Below are positions 47,183-56,929 of a DNA stretch of 64,000 bases, one piece after another. Origin of the DNA: Verrucomicrobiota bacterium (GTDB taxonomy: Bacteria; Verrucomicrobiota; Verrucomicrobiia; Opitutales; Opitutaceae); NCBI GenBank assembly GCA_016721945.1, contig JADKHC010000002.1, positions 62,001-126,000 on the forward strand, given 5' to 3'. The notes under the pieces are model-generated. The model was not told the DNA's origin. It ran no database searches and saw only the letters and a program-made list of their open reading frames with translations. Both the position numbers and the translations under genes were made by a program. Every line of letters begins with the position of its first letter. Positions within the stretch are counted from its first letter, which is position 1.

Positions 47183-49198
47183 ATGGCAGAAAAATCCACC
47201 GAGCGTTCCGGCGGCCTCGTCGAAAGCCATAAAGGCTACGACTCGCGCACGATTTTTTTCTACTTCGCCGTGGCGGCACTGTTGACCGCCCTCACCTCCG
47301 GACTCGCCTACCAGCAGTTGTTCAAAACCGACGAATACCACGAGAAGGAGAAACAGCAAAATCAACGCCGCATCCTCGTGCCCGGCCCGCGTGGAAACAT
47401 TTATGATCGCGAAGGCCGCCTGCTCGTGGGCAACCGCCCGCGTTTCGCTGTCACGCTCCATCTCGATTCGCTCCGGAAGGAATTTCGCAAAGAGTATATT
47501 AAGGTGCGCAAAGCCTATCGCGAGCTTGAGGACAAGGACATCCCCAACTCAACCCAGCTCGCGCAGATCGCCCGTTACAGCGTAGTCCAGCGTTATCTCG
47601 ACCAGGTCAACGCCTCGCTCGGCCGTAGTGAAAAACTGGATGCAAAAGACCTCAACCGACACTTTCACGGTGAACTGCTCCTGCCCTACAGCCTTGTGGA
47701 CGACCTCAAGCCCGAGGAATACGCACGCCTCATCGAACAGTTACCCGTAAGTTCCCCGCTCCAAGTTTACGCTTCGAGCACGCGTTATTACCCGTTTGGT
47801 TCGGCTGCGTCGCATGTGCTCGGATACGTTTCTGCCAATGAGGAGCCCGACTCCGAGGAAACCTACACCGACAACAAGCTCGCGACGTTTAACGATAAAA
47901 ACACCTTCAAGATGCGCGGTACCATCGGCCGCGACGGTATCGAATCCGAGTACGATAACCTCCTGCAGGGCGAGACGGGGGGCACCGTCTACCGCGTCGA
48001 TCCCGCCGGTTATCGCGCCGAGACACTTTACCGCCATGTGCCCATCCAGGGAAAGAGTATCACGACGAGCATCGATATCGATCTCCAGATCGCCGCTGAA
48101 ACCGCACTCGACAAAAATCGGAGCGAGGATGACACCGTGGTGCTCAAAAGCGCAGCCGTCGTCATCGATATCAACACGGGCGAAATATTAGCCCTAGCGA
48201 GTAACCCTGACTACGATCTCAACGATTTCGCCCCACGGCTTAGTACCGAAAAAGCGAAAGTAATCACCGACAATGAAGCTTGGATGAATCGTGCCATCAG
48301 TGGTGCCTACCCACCCGGCTCCACCTTCAAGATTCTCACCGCCGTCGCGGGTCTTCACAACGGATGGCTCACTCCCAACTCACACTTCGACTGCGAAGGC
48401 CACATCGTGGTCGGGAGAAGCGACTTCCCCTGCCACAACAGACATGTTCACGGCAACATCGGCATCCGCGATGCTATCGCTAAAAGTTGCAACGTGTTTT
48501 TCATCCACTACGGCAGCCAGACCGGAGGAGAAGCGCTCGCTGCCGAAGCTCGCCGTTTCCACCTCGACCGCCCGATGGGCATCGAACTGCCGCACGAGAC
48601 CCGGCGCATGATGATCCCCGACGAGGTCTGGAAGAAGAAAGAGAGAGGCGAATCGTGGTACCCAGGCGACACCGCCAATATGGCCATTGGTCAGGGTTTT
48701 GTGCTGGTCACACCGTTGCAAATGGCCAGCTTCACCGCCTCCATCGCCCGTGGCGAGGTCTTCACCCAACCAACCCTCGAACACCAAACCAATCGGACCC
48801 GCCAACGCACCGAACCCATCGGTTTCAGCCGCGAACAGGCCGCAGCTCTCCGCGACGGCATGGAGGAATGCATTAAGACAGGCACCGGCAAAACGCTGCG
48901 CATAAATTTCAAGCACCCGGAGATTCGTGTAGCGGGCAAATCAGGCACCGCCCAAAAGCGTACCGCCAAAGGCACAATCAATTATGCGTGGTTCATCTCC
49001 TACGCCCCGGCCGAAAAACCAGAGATCGCCATCGCAGTGATGGTTGAAGGTGACAAGGCAGACGAAGAATACGGCGGTGGCACTTACGCTGCGCCCGTAA
49101 CAGGCTCCATCCTGCAGGAATATTTTGACAAGAAATCCGCAGCCAAGCCCGGCACCATCGCCCAACCGCCAAAGCCCGCGACCTCACCCGCGCGCTGA
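47183..49198 (+). CDS. mrdA: Penicillin-binding protein 2 (elongation transpeptidase)
   Basis: Class B PBP that cross-links peptidoglycan during elongation. The 671-residue protein has one N-terminal anchor (FFYFAVAALLTALTSGLAYQ), a pedestal region (~50-270, including GPRGNIYDREGRLLVGNRP) and the transpeptidase domain. Active Ser380 is in PGSTFKILTAVAG, SxN is seen as SCN and the KTG-type motif is K586-SGT. It is 9 bases after mreD. rodA is not adjacent; the next gene is convergent and overlaps it by 15 bases. Confidence 0.94.
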   Translation: MAEKSTERSGGLVESHKGYDSRTIFFYFAVAALLTALTSGLAYQQLFKTDEYHEKEKQQNQRRILVPGPRGNIYDREGRLLVGNRPRFAVTLHLDSLRKEFRKEYIKVRKAYRELEDKDIPNSTQLAQIARYSVVQRYLDQVNASLGRSEKLDAKDLNRHFHGELLLPYSLVDDLKPEEYARLIEQLPVSSPLQVYASSTRYYPFGSAASHVLGYVSANEEPDSEETYTDNKLATFNDKNTFKMRGTIGRDGIESEYDNLLQGETGGTVYRVDPAGYRAETLYRHVPIQGKSITTSIDIDLQIAAETALDKNRSEDDTVVLKSAAVVIDINTGEILALASNPDYDLNDFAPRLSTEKAKVITDNEAWMNRAISGAYPPGSTFKILTAVAGLHNGWLTPNSHFDCEGHIVVGRSDFPCHNRHVHGNIGIRDAIAKSCNVFFIHYGSQTGGEALAAEARRFHLDRPMGIELPHETRRMMIPDEVWKKKERGESWYPGDTANMAIGQGFVLVTPLQMASFTASIARGEVFTQPTLEHQTNRTRQRTEPIGFSREQAAALRDGMEECIKTGTGKTLRINFKHPEIRVAGKSGTAQKRTAKGTINYAWFISYAPAEKPEIAIAVMVEGDKADEEYGGGTYAAPVTGSILQEYFDKKSAAKPGTIAQPPKPATSPAR

Positions 49199-51376
49199 AC
49201 CGACACGCGGGGCTCGGCTCGCCTTCTTCGCCTCACGAAAGACCGGCCCCGGCTCCGGCCACGTTTCACGCCTGCCATAGCGCAGCCGCTCCAGTTGATC
49301 GCGCACGACCAGCACTTCCCGCACCGAGCTCTCCTGATCTATTCGCCGTAACCAATTCCCTGCTTCGCGCCGGATAGGGTCCAGCCCATGTCCATGCCTG
49401 TTTATCCAACGCGCCCACCAAAACCGGCCATACCGCTGCCAGCCGAGAATCACACCACCACCAAATAGCAGCGCGCCCACCACCGTGCCAAAGCGGGCAA
49501 CATCCCACGGCTGCGACAACCACTTCCGCAACGCTTCAGCGATCCGCGCCGCCTCTTCCCGGATGCGTCGACCCGTTCCTTCGGCCGAAGCTTTGATGGT
49601 GTGAATGAGTTGCTGCTGCTCCGTCCGATCAAAGTTTACGATACGTCGATACCAAAGAAGCCGTAACCGATCCAGCCGCGCCGCCCAACCACGCTCCACC
49701 GTGCGAAGATTCGGCACCGCACTGGTCGCCTGTTGTCCACCAGCAAGCAAACGCGGGCCATCGTTGGTCGGATCGATCCGCAACCACTGACCACGCCCAA
49801 GACTGATTTCGCACCACGCATGGGCGTCGGAATTTCTAACCATCAGATAGTCGTCATTCCACGTCCCGCCCATAAAACCCGCCACCACCCGCGTCGGATG
49901 GCCCGCCGCACGAGCAAGCAAGGTGAAGGCACCGGCGAAAAGCTCGCAATGCCCTGGCTCCTTCGACGTCAACCAACGAACCAACGGATCGCCCTGTCCC
50001 GGCGGCAAACCGGATTTGAGCGAATACGTATGTTGCTTCGCCAGCCAAAGCATCGCCGCATGGGCAAATTTCTCCGGCGGTAAATCCGCTTCTCCCGCAA
50101 TCTCTGCGACTATTTTCTTCAAAACCGCGCGGTCGTTTTCGCTCACCCCGACATCGGTCATCGTCAGAGGTAAATCAGCCCCATCTGTGCGGAAATCTTC
50201 GCGCATGCCATCGGCCAAGCGATCGCCCGTGTTCATACCTTCCACCCGGTAAGCTTTCATCGCTACCGGTTCACGCCCCAGCATCACCAGTTGCAGTGCG
50301 GAACTCGCGCGAAAGATCTGCGGCTCAGTGAAAGCGATCTGTCTATAACCTCCCGCAAGTGGTAAATAACGACCCACACCTGGCTCTAGATAAAAGGTCC
50401 AGCTCAAAGGTTGTCCGCGCGAAAGGCGCTCCGAACCTGCGATTCGCATCGACGTCTCTTCCCGCCGGAAGAAATCGCGTTTCAATCCCGCCGACATGCG
50501 GAATGTGCCGCTGCGATATTCGTCAAGGATCACCAGGCGCCAATACAGTACCGCCGGAACCTGAGCGCGGTTCGAGGCTTCCACCCGCAACGCAACACTG
50601 TCGTCCTGCTGTATGTCAGTCACATCACCGAACTTCATAACATCGGAAAACCCCGTGGTGCTCTTCTTGGATAGCAACCGGTCAAAAGCAAAACCACTGT
50701 CCAGCTGGAAACGCGGTATGGCCATAAACAATACGCCAGAGAGAACGACAAAACCAACGAACAACCCGCCGCCGAGCGCGAACACCCGCCAGTCGCACGT
50801 CTCGCGCAACCTCCTTAAAAGTACCGCATGGCTCCGACGCGCCCACGCTGGCACGACACTCAACGCCAGCGGCCCTTCCGCGTTTCCTCCCTCCTGTGCA
50901 TCGACCAGCGTCACCACAAACATTAACAACAACGCACAGCCTACGAAGACGATGATTTGCAGCGCAAACGCCAGCGATACCGTGATCACGCCGGCCATCA
51001 CGACGAGAAACAGACCGAGCACGATCAGTTGCAGATCGTCGCGACGTCGACGGTAGTGGCAGGCTCGATACAGCAACAGCAGCACGTCCAACCGTACCAG
51101 CGACGCCAGTACCTCGTTATGTGCATAAACATCGTAGGTCGTGAATGCCACGACGCCCGGAAAAACAAGCTTATGCACCAAAGCAGGTATGCGCGCCGAC
51201 CAATCCGGACGTATCAGAAACGTCGGCACAAGAATAGCGCCGAGCACCAGAAATACCGATGCTTCAATCTCCAAATAGAGCAGCGACGTGATCGCGCTCA
51301 GCGCGAGCATACCACCGAGCAGCCACTTGAGCTGCCGGAGTTCGTCGAGTTCAAGTTGTGGCCGCTTTTTCTCCAT
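49184..51376 (-). CDS. TgpA-like transglutaminase membrane protein
   Basis: A 730-residue protein. Residues ~1-215 contain about six to seven helices (DUF3488-like). A periplasmic transglutaminase-like domain follows, with the papain-type triad Cys in EPGHCELFAGAFTLL, His in NSDAHAWCEISLG and Asp in RIDPTNDGPRL. A C-terminal membrane helix (~640-660) ends the protein. TgpA of Pseudomonas is essential, but its reaction is not settled. It forms an operon with the DUF58 and MoxR genes, overlapping DUF58 by 26 bases, and its tail overlaps the mrdA stop. Confidence 0.9.
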   Translation of the reverse strand: MEKKRPQLELDELRQLKWLLGGMLALSAITSLLYLEIEASVFLVLGAILVPTFLIRPDWSARIPALVHKLVFPGVVAFTTYDVYAHNEVLASLVRLDVLLLLYRACHYRRRRDDLQLIVLGLFLVVMAGVITVSLAFALQIIVFVGCALLLMFVVTLVDAQEGGNAEGPLALSVVPAWARRSHAVLLRRLRETCDWRVFALGGGLFVGFVVLSGVLFMAIPRFQLDSGFAFDRLLSKKSTTGFSDVMKFGDVTDIQQDDSVALRVEASNRAQVPAVLYWRLVILDEYRSGTFRMSAGLKRDFFRREETSMRIAGSERLSRGQPLSWTFYLEPGVGRYLPLAGGYRQIAFTEPQIFRASSALQLVMLGREPVAMKAYRVEGMNTGDRLADGMREDFRTDGADLPLTMTDVGVSENDRAVLKKIVAEIAGEADLPPEKFAHAAMLWLAKQHTYSLKSGLPPGQGDPLVRWLTSKEPGHCELFAGAFTLLARAAGHPTRVVAGFMGGTWNDDYLMVRNSDAHAWCEISLGRGQWLRIDPTNDGPRLLAGGQQATSAVPNLRTVERGWAARLDRLRLLWYRRIVNFDRTEQQQLIHTIKASAEGTGRRIREEAARIAEALRKWLSQPWDVARFGTVVGALLFGGGVILGWQRYGRFWWARWINRHGHGLDPIRREAGNWLRRIDQESSVREVLVVRDQLERLRYGRRETWPEPGPVFREAKKASRAPRVGSARG

Positions 51377-52451
51377 CGACGTAAGCCACGATTCCCCGAC
51401 TGCCTTCGGGCGCGAAGGTCAGTACATTTTTCCGTGCCGGACGCGATGCCAGCAACGCCTGTTCATCCTGCGCCGGCCGCAACACCGCGAGCCGGTCGAG
51501 AAAAGCTTCCAGATCACGCACGGCGCGAAGCGGCACCGCAACTTCGGCCCCGAGCGCTACCGCATCGAGTTTCCCTTGTTTGAAAAGATCCTCCGCCAGG
51601 GTCGCGACAAAGCTGCACAGTGTTTCGAACTGCTCATCGTTTTTCCAAAGCGAAGCCGGCGTCGTCAGCCATAGTGTGAAATTCTCCTCGTTATCGGCCG
51701 AGAACTGCCGAACCACCAGCCTACGCAGACGCGCACTCGCCTTCCAGTGAATCAAGCGGTGCGAATCTCCTGTACGATATTCGCGCAGCGCCAATAAATC
51801 GCCGCCCTGCCCGGTCCGCGCCACCGGCTCGCCAGGTTGCGCGCGTCTCCAAGCTGCAATCGGAAAACGCCGGTACTCGATCGGTGCGGGCCAGACTGTC
51901 GCGTCGCAGAACGCTTCTGCCGCAATACTTTTTCTTAAAAAACCGAACGGATATAAAGAACCAACAAAGGTTAATTCAACCCGCTCGATGCCACGCCGCG
52001 CCGGGCACACCGGCCAGACCAGTTGCGTCTCTTCCTGCGGATCGAGCCGGTCGCGCAAAACGAGTTCTCTCGGCTCCGCTGTGCTCGTGCTTGTGACCTC
52101 GAAGATCAGGCCTTGCGCAGGCAGGAGTCGCTTGATGTTGCGCAAATGGAGCGTCGCCAGGTGCTCGCGCCCTGCACGCATCGGCACCTCAACTTCCAGC
52201 CACCAGTGTAGACCGCGGAAATTGAGCCATGAAAGCACCCCGCTCAAAACCAGGCAGCCCAGCAGCAGCGAAAGCGTGATAAAGAGAATATTGCTGGCAC
52301 TGTTGTAGGCTGCCACACCGACACCCATCGACAACGCGATCAGCACCACGCCAGGCATCGTCGCCGTCACCCGTTGCGCCCGCTTGGGATAAATCAGGGC
52401 CCACAACAAGCGCCGCCAGAAATCGTTTTTACCAGTTCTGGCCACTCTCAT
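51351..52451 (-). CDS. DUF58 domain membrane protein
   Basis: Partner of MoxR AAA+ ATPases. From the ATG at 52451 it is 366 residues. Two helices lie near the N terminus (MPGVVLIALSMGVGVAAYN and ILFITLSLLLGCLVLSGVL). A beta-rich middle follows, then the DUF58 signature (EYRTGDSHRLIHWKASARLR, ~225-245) before a vWA-like C terminus. The next gene, TgpA-like, overlaps it. The longer start at 52502 is possible but lacks conserved residues. The family is thought to be activated or assembled by MoxR. Confidence 0.88.
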   Translation of the reverse strand: MRVARTGKNDFWRRLLWALIYPKRAQRVTATMPGVVLIALSMGVGVAAYNSASNILFITLSLLLGCLVLSGVLSWLNFRGLHWWLEVEVPMRAGREHLATLHLRNIKRLLPAQGLIFEVTSTSTAEPRELVLRDRLDPQEETQLVWPVCPARRGIERVELTFVGSLYPFGFLRKSIAAEAFCDATVWPAPIEYRRFPIAAWRRAQPGEPVARTGQGGDLLALREYRTGDSHRLIHWKASARLRRLVVRQFSADNEENFTLWLTTPASLWKNDEQFETLCSFVATLAEDLFKQGKLDAVALGAEVAVPLRAVRDLEAFLDRLAVLRPAQDEQALLASRPARKNVLTFAPEGSRGIVAYVDGEKAATT

Positions 52452-52559
52452 TTGCCGAGCCGATCTCCTTGATATTGCTCGATTGATAGCCGGGGGCCCC
52501 ACCCGATTTATGGCGTGGGATCTTGCCTTAAGCGATTTACGCTGCGTGGGCAGCTTCGC

Positions 52560-53531
52560 TCAAACCGGAGCCACAATTGATCCCACGATCCGTTTCAAAA
52601 TAGCCGCAACCGTGCGACGTTCTTCCAAGGCATCAGCGCTCGCGCGCACCAAACCAAGCCGGTGAACCAAAACCGGAGCCACGATTTCGCTCACGTCCTC
52701 GGGCATCACAAAATCCCGGCCACGCACGAGCGCCCGCGCCTGCGCAGCATGCTTGAGCGCCAGGCTACCGCGTACACTTACGCCTGCGTGAAACTCCACT
52801 TCGGTCCTGGTCGCCGCTACGATTTTCAGAATGTAATCGAGCACCGTATCCTCAACAAAAACCTGGCGCGCCACGTTCTGTAAATGCTGGATATCCGAAC
52901 CAGTCGCCACCGGCTTAACCACAATATCATCGTAGGCGGTTTGCGCCGAACGCAAAATTTCCAGTTCATCTTGCAGTTGCGGATAGCCCATTTGCAGGCA
53001 CATGAGAAAACGGTCCAGCTGGCTCTCGGGCAGCGCAAACGTGCCTTCGTAATCCACCGGATTCTGCGTGGCGAAAACCATGAACGGCCGACCAACGTCG
53101 TGCGTGGCACCATCGATCGTCACACGCGCCCGATCCATCACTTCGAGCAATGCGGATTGGGTTTTGGGAGTTGCGCGGTTGATTTCGTCGGCCAGCACGA
53201 CACTCGCGAAGACGGGGCCTTTTTTGAAAATAAATTCTTTTCGCTGTTCATCGTAGATCGCCACGCCCGTCACATCGCTTGGCAGCAGATCGCTCGTAAA
53301 CTGGATGCGCGAAAACGTGCAGTCCATCGAACGCGCCAGCGAATATGCGAGCGTAGTCTTGCCCAGTCCGGGCAGATCCTCAATCAGCACATGCCCACCA
53401 GCCATCAAGCAAACGAGCACCTGCTCGATCACGTCGTCTTTGCCTTTGATCGTCTGACGCATGCTCGCACGCAACCGCTCAATCGTCTGCCGGGCCTCAG
53501 CCACGGCTGCACCGGAAACAAAATCGCTCAT
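52560..53531 (-). CDS. MoxR-family AAA+ ATPase
   Basis: A 323-residue AAA+ chaperone-like ATPase. Walker A is in LIEDLPGLGKTTLAYSLA, Walker B in VVLADEINRATPKTQSALLE, sensor 1 in FATQNPVDYEGTFALPE, and the conserved SQLDRFL follows. It probably matures the DUF58/TgpA membrane proteins encoded downstream (108 bases to DUF58). It is the first gene of this minus-strand operon. Confidence 0.94.
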   Translation of the reverse strand: MSDFVSGAAVAEARQTIERLRASMRQTIKGKDDVIEQVLVCLMAGGHVLIEDLPGLGKTTLAYSLARSMDCTFSRIQFTSDLLPSDVTGVAIYDEQRKEFIFKKGPVFASVVLADEINRATPKTQSALLEVMDRARVTIDGATHDVGRPFMVFATQNPVDYEGTFALPESQLDRFLMCLQMGYPQLQDELEILRSAQTAYDDIVVKPVATGSDIQHLQNVARQVFVEDTVLDYILKIVAATRTEVEFHAGVSVRGSLALKHAAQARALVRGRDFVMPEDVSEIVAPVLVHRLGLVRASADALEERRTVAAILKRIVGSIVAPV

Positions 53532-53625
53532 GTCGCAACACTATGTAACGTCATGATTCGCGCAAACGGATTCCCTGCGTTTTAGTGCTAAGGATTATTC
53601 CTCAGGCAACTCCGAAGGTGTAGGT

Positions 53626-54006
53626 TCAGAACGGCTTCGCGCGCTGGCAAAACTGCAGAGCCACGCCCCACGGATCTTGCATCATCACGAGTGAAGAGCC
53701 GTCGGGCAATTTGTCCTCGGCGAAGAACGTCGCGCCTGCTTTTTCCATACGCTCACGATCCGACTGCGAATCCACCGAAACAAACGCTACATGGAAAACG
53801 AGCGGATGCGTCTTCTTGTAATCAGGCATCGCCGCTGACGGATTGCTGTACAACTCGATAATCACACGGCCTGTCTCGTCGGCCAGAAAATGCGTGTACG
53901 GTGCGTCTTCTCGGCTGCGGGCGACGGTAAGACCGAGGTTTTCCACCCACCATTTGGCTTGAGCACGGACGTCGGGAACGTTGATCGCGAAGTGCTCGAA
54001 TCTCAT
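53626..54006 (-). CDS. VOC (glyoxalase/dioxygenase superfamily) protein
   Basis: A 126-residue single-domain VOC protein with two beta-alpha-beta-beta-beta modules. Likely metal ligands are His5 in RFEHFAINVPD, the Glu in RVIIELYSNPS and a His in PLVFHVAFVS. The DPWGVALQF ending is typical. The substrate is unknown. Its ATG overlaps the stop of the OleB-like gene (ATGA at 54003-54006), so it is translationally coupled to the ole genes and may act in the same pathway. Confidence 0.82.
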   Translation of the reverse strand: MRFEHFAINVPDVRAQAKWWVENLGLTVARSREDAPYTHFLADETGRVIIELYSNPSAAMPDYKKTHPLVFHVAFVSVDSQSDRERMEKAGATFFAEDKLPDGSSLVMMQDPWGVALQFCQRAKPF

Positions 54007-54890
54007 AGCGTCTTGGACGTAATAAAATCGCGGATACGTTGCCGAGCGTCGTCACCTGCGTCCTCAAGCACGTAGTGCCCAGCGTCAGCATAACGTTGGA
54101 CCGGAGCTTGCGGATAAATCTCACGCCAGCGCTTCAAGAAATGATCATTGAAGCAAAAATCTTTCCCTCCCCACAGGATGATTTTCTCGCGGTCGGCCAA
54201 TAGCGGAAGTTTCGCCTCAATCCCATCGAGCACCTGACGGGTCGCATGGCACGCGCACATCGGGATGTCCTGCACGAACCGATGCACCGCGACCCGATTC
54301 GCCCACGAATCGTAAGGGAAAAGAAAGCCGCGCTTCACCTCGGGCGCGAGTGGTCGCACCGTCGACATCCACGAAGCCGGCCCAGCAAAACCGTTGAGTC
54401 CGCGCACGAGCCATTTTCCAAAAAAACCAGCACGACAAAGCGCGATCCGCTTAGGAATATGCGTGGAAAAGAATGCCGCCGTATTCAGAATCACCATACG
54501 ACCAATCAGCTCTGGATGTCGTGTCGCAAATCCAAAACCAATCGCCCCACCCCAGTCGTGCACTATCAGGTGGATTTTTTTCAATCCGAGTGATGCGACC
54601 AAGGCCTCAATATCAGCGATACGTGTTCCCAGACTGTAATCGTAGTTTTCCGGTTTCTCCGAGAGACCCATGCCGATGTGATCCGGTACGATACAACGCA
54701 TGCTAGGCGACAACGACCGCACTACGTCACGATAAAAAAACGACCACGTTGGATTACCATGCAGCATCAGCACGGCCTCATCGTTGCGCGGGCCTTCGTC
54801 GAGATAACTCAGTTTTGCACCACCAGCAGTGGTGAAACTTTTCGGCTCGAAAGAATAAATCGCGCGTAGCGATTCCGGAAGTTTTGTCAT
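54003..54890 (-). CDS. oleB: OleB-like alpha/beta hydrolase (haloalkane dehalogenase family)
   Basis: In known ole pathways OleB is a beta-lactone decarboxylase that yields the final cis-olefin. From the ATG at 54890 (MTKLPESLRAIYSF) it is 295 residues. It has YLDEGPRNDEAVLMLHGNPT with the HGNPTWSF oxyanion region, the nucleophile Asp in IVHDWGGAIGFGF and the catalytic His in YADAGHYVLEDAG. Starts at 54902 or 54923 are possible and would overlap oleA. It lies directly behind the OleA-like gene, which favours OleB over a dehalogenase. Confidence 0.82.
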   Translation of the reverse strand: MTKLPESLRAIYSFEPKSFTTAGGAKLSYLDEGPRNDEAVLMLHGNPTWSFFYRDVVRSLSPSMRCIVPDHIGMGLSEKPENYDYSLGTRIADIEALVASLGLKKIHLIVHDWGGAIGFGFATRHPELIGRMVILNTAAFFSTHIPKRIALCRAGFFGKWLVRGLNGFAGPASWMSTVRPLAPEVKRGFLFPYDSWANRVAVHRFVQDIPMCACHATRQVLDGIEAKLPLLADREKIILWGGKDFCFNDHFLKRWREIYPQAPVQRYADAGHYVLEDAGDDARQRIRDFITSKTL

Positions 54891-54895
54891 GGCGT

Positions 54896-55888
54896 TCACC
54901 ATTCGAGTCCAAGCATCAGACAATTCAGACCGCTGCCGATGCCGAGCAGCCCAACTTTTCCACCTTCGTTAACCGATCCGTTTTCAATCGCCAAGGCCAG
55001 CGTGGCTGGAAGCGAAACCGAGCCCATATTGCCCAAGGTTTCGAAGCTTGAGAAATCCTTCGCCAAATCGAGGCCTAGTGTTTCGTAAAGCTTGCGCCGG
55101 TGAGCCGCACCGACTTGGTGACAGATAAAACGATCCGGCAAAGCGGCATTCCATCCGGTCGCGGCGGAAAAATCGCTCCAAGTTTCACGCGCCAGCTCGA
55201 CTCCCGCGACCAACATGGCCTCAGAGTCAGTCTGCATCGCGAGCGCTTCGGCGCCGTGAGTGTCTCCTTTGCAAAGATCGCTGTGCTGGGTCGCCGCACG
55301 GCATGCACCACCGAGCAGCCGGTGCGGCCGACCCTTCACGAGCGAACGGTGACACAGGATCGCGCCCACTGCGCCCGAACCAATCGTAAGGTTTGCAAAG
55401 AAAGGTTTGATCGCGTTGCGGTCCAGCGGCGCGGTCAAAAGATGCTTCAGCGTCTGCTCGATGAGCGGCCGACCGTTTTCACCGGAGACGATCATGCCCG
55501 CCTGCACTTGACCCGACTCTATCAAACCGGCGAGCAGCACCATGCTGTTGAGAAAACCGAGGCACGCGTTCGAGACGTCGAAAACCTGCGCACGTGCCGG
55601 CAGTCCGATTTTGCGATGGGCAAACGACGCCGTCGCCGGCTCCAGCATGTCGCGACAAACTGCGGCATGCACAAACACTTCAAGCTGCTCGGCCCGTAGC
55701 GCGGATTTTGACAACACGGCTTTGCCGGCCGCAGCGCTCGCATCGGACGGCAGCGTATTCAGTGGCCAATGACGGCGCTCACGAATGCCCGTCATCAGTT
55801 CCAATCGGCCAAAAGGAAGTTTTAGCCGCTCGTAGAGCGGACGCAGGCGTTCCTCGATGGCCACAGAAGTCCACACTTCTTCCGGCAA
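54896..55888 (-). CDS. oleA: OleA-like thiolase (KASIII superfamily)
   Basis: OleA performs head-to-head Claisen condensation of two acyl thioesters. The 330-residue protein has the thiolase Cys in FDVSNACLGFLNS, a His in FICHQVGAAHRRK and an Asn in LGNMGSVSLP. The segment AAVCRDMLEPATAS matches the OleA hallmark that carries the second catalytic Glu, which FabH lacks. The first codon is a TTG; residues expected before PEEVWTS are encoded upstream in the same frame, up to a stop about 40 bases away. An ATG at 55929 is out of frame by one base. FabH is the main alternative. Confidence 0.82.
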   Translation of the reverse strand: MPEEVWTSVAIEERLRPLYERLKLPFGRLELMTGIRERRHWPLNTLPSDASAAAGKAVLSKSALRAEQLEVFVHAAVCRDMLEPATASFAHRKIGLPARAQVFDVSNACLGFLNSMVLLAGLIESGQVQAGMIVSGENGRPLIEQTLKHLLTAPLDRNAIKPFFANLTIGSGAVGAILCHRSLVKGRPHRLLGGACRAATQHSDLCKGDTHGAEALAMQTDSEAMLVAGVELARETWSDFSAATGWNAALPDRFICHQVGAAHRRKLYETLGLDLAKDFSSFETLGNMGSVSLPATLALAIENGSVNEGGKVGLLGIGSGLNCLMLGLEW

Positions 55889-56000
55889 CGCGACCGCGAT
55901 AGATTCGAGACAAACGTCTCAAATTTCATTTGAAAACTCAAACCAAAGGCCAAACTAAAATCTCATTATTCACACCCTGCTTTGGCGTTTGGGGTATTTG

Positions 56001-56819
56001 TCACGGCTGCGCCGGTGGCCGCATCGCGAGGCGGATGATTTCCTGATCGAAATAGTTGGCACCCAATCCGGCATCGACGGTCAGCGTCGAGCCATTGATG
56101 CCGCTGCTGCTTTCGCTGAGCAGAAATACGGCGGTATTCGCGACTTCTTGCGTGCTCAGGTTGCGCTTACGGAATGTGAGCTTTTCCGCGTAGAGATAAC
56201 TTTCAAGGTAGCCTGGGATGCCCGCCGAGGCACTGGTTTTAAGTGGACCGGCACCCACAACATTGAACCGGATCTCACTGCTAGAGCCAAAAGATTTGGC
56301 CAGAAAACGCGAAGCCGATTCAAGTGCGGCTTTGATCGGCCCCATGTAGCCGTAGTTGTCAGGTGTCACGAGAAGCGACGAAATGCCGATGGTCACAACC
56401 GAGGCATTTTTCGCGAGATGCGGTTTGTAAGCCCTCGCGATCTCAACCAGCGAAAACGCGGAAATAGCTGTGGCTTGCAGGAAATCGGCGCGCTTCGTTT
56501 CCTGAAACGGTTTGAATCCTTCGGCGTAGTTGGCGAACGCGATCGAGTGAACGATGCCGTGCAGCGGAGTAAAACCGGCTGCAGCAACCTCAGTGGCGAG
56601 TTTTTCCACGGCGCCTTCGTGTTCGACGTCGCAAATGAAAACCGGTTTGCCGATAAGCAGTGTTTCGAGCGTTTTCTTACGAGCCTCGGAGCGGACGCTG
56701 TAGATCACCCGCGCACCCTGCTCCTCCAGTGTCTTCGCGATGTGCCACGCCACGCTCTTCCGATTGGCGACGCCAAAAACGAGAATGTTTTTTCCGCTAA
56801 GCTGGAGAAAATCAGGCAT
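56001..56819 (-). CDS. fabI: Enoyl-ACP reductase FabI
   Basis: NADH-dependent reduction of trans-2-enoyl-ACP, the last step of a fatty-acid elongation cycle. From the ATG at 56819 (MPDFLQLSGKNILVFGVANR) it is 272 residues; an ATG 12 bases upstream is possible. GVANRKSVAWHIAKTLEEQG, IVHSIAFANYAEG and the catalytic Tyr-x6-Lys in NYGYMGPIKAALES mark FabI rather than FabG. The protein is a normal length. It sits between FabZ and OleA in the putative lipid cluster. Confidence 0.92.
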   Translation of the reverse strand: MPDFLQLSGKNILVFGVANRKSVAWHIAKTLEEQGARVIYSVRSEARKKTLETLLIGKPVFICDVEHEGAVEKLATEVAAAGFTPLHGIVHSIAFANYAEGFKPFQETKRADFLQATAISAFSLVEIARAYKPHLAKNASVVTIGISSLLVTPDNYGYMGPIKAALESASRFLAKSFGSSSEIRFNVVGAGPLKTSASAGIPGYLESYLYAEKLTFRKRNLSTQEVANTAVFLLSESSSGINGSTLTVDAGLGANYFDQEIIRLAMRPPAQP

Positions 56820-56833
56820 GGTGACGGTCAATT

Positions 56834-56926
56834 TAATCTGGAAAGCTGGAACTCAGGAACGGAATTTAGAAACGTAAAAATGAAGGATAACAGTGGTCTT
56901 TTCCAGAGTTCCTGAGTTCCAGATTA
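56834..56926. repeat. TAATCTGGAAC-type inverted repeat, copy 1
   Basis: Arms TAATCTGGAAAGCTGGAA and TTCCAGAGTTCCTGAGTTCC...AGATTA enclose about 45 bases. It occupies nearly the whole FabI-FabZ gap. A related copy is at 61240-61316. It contains repeated GGAA/TTCC blocks with a spacing of about nine bases. Confidence 0.75.
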
Positions 56927-56929
56927 ATA

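Noticed and set aside
54003..54890. Haloalkane dehalogenase
   Set aside because: The fold and nucleophile Asp fit the family, but the adjacent OleA-like gene makes OleB the better call; no sign of a dehalogenation pathway.
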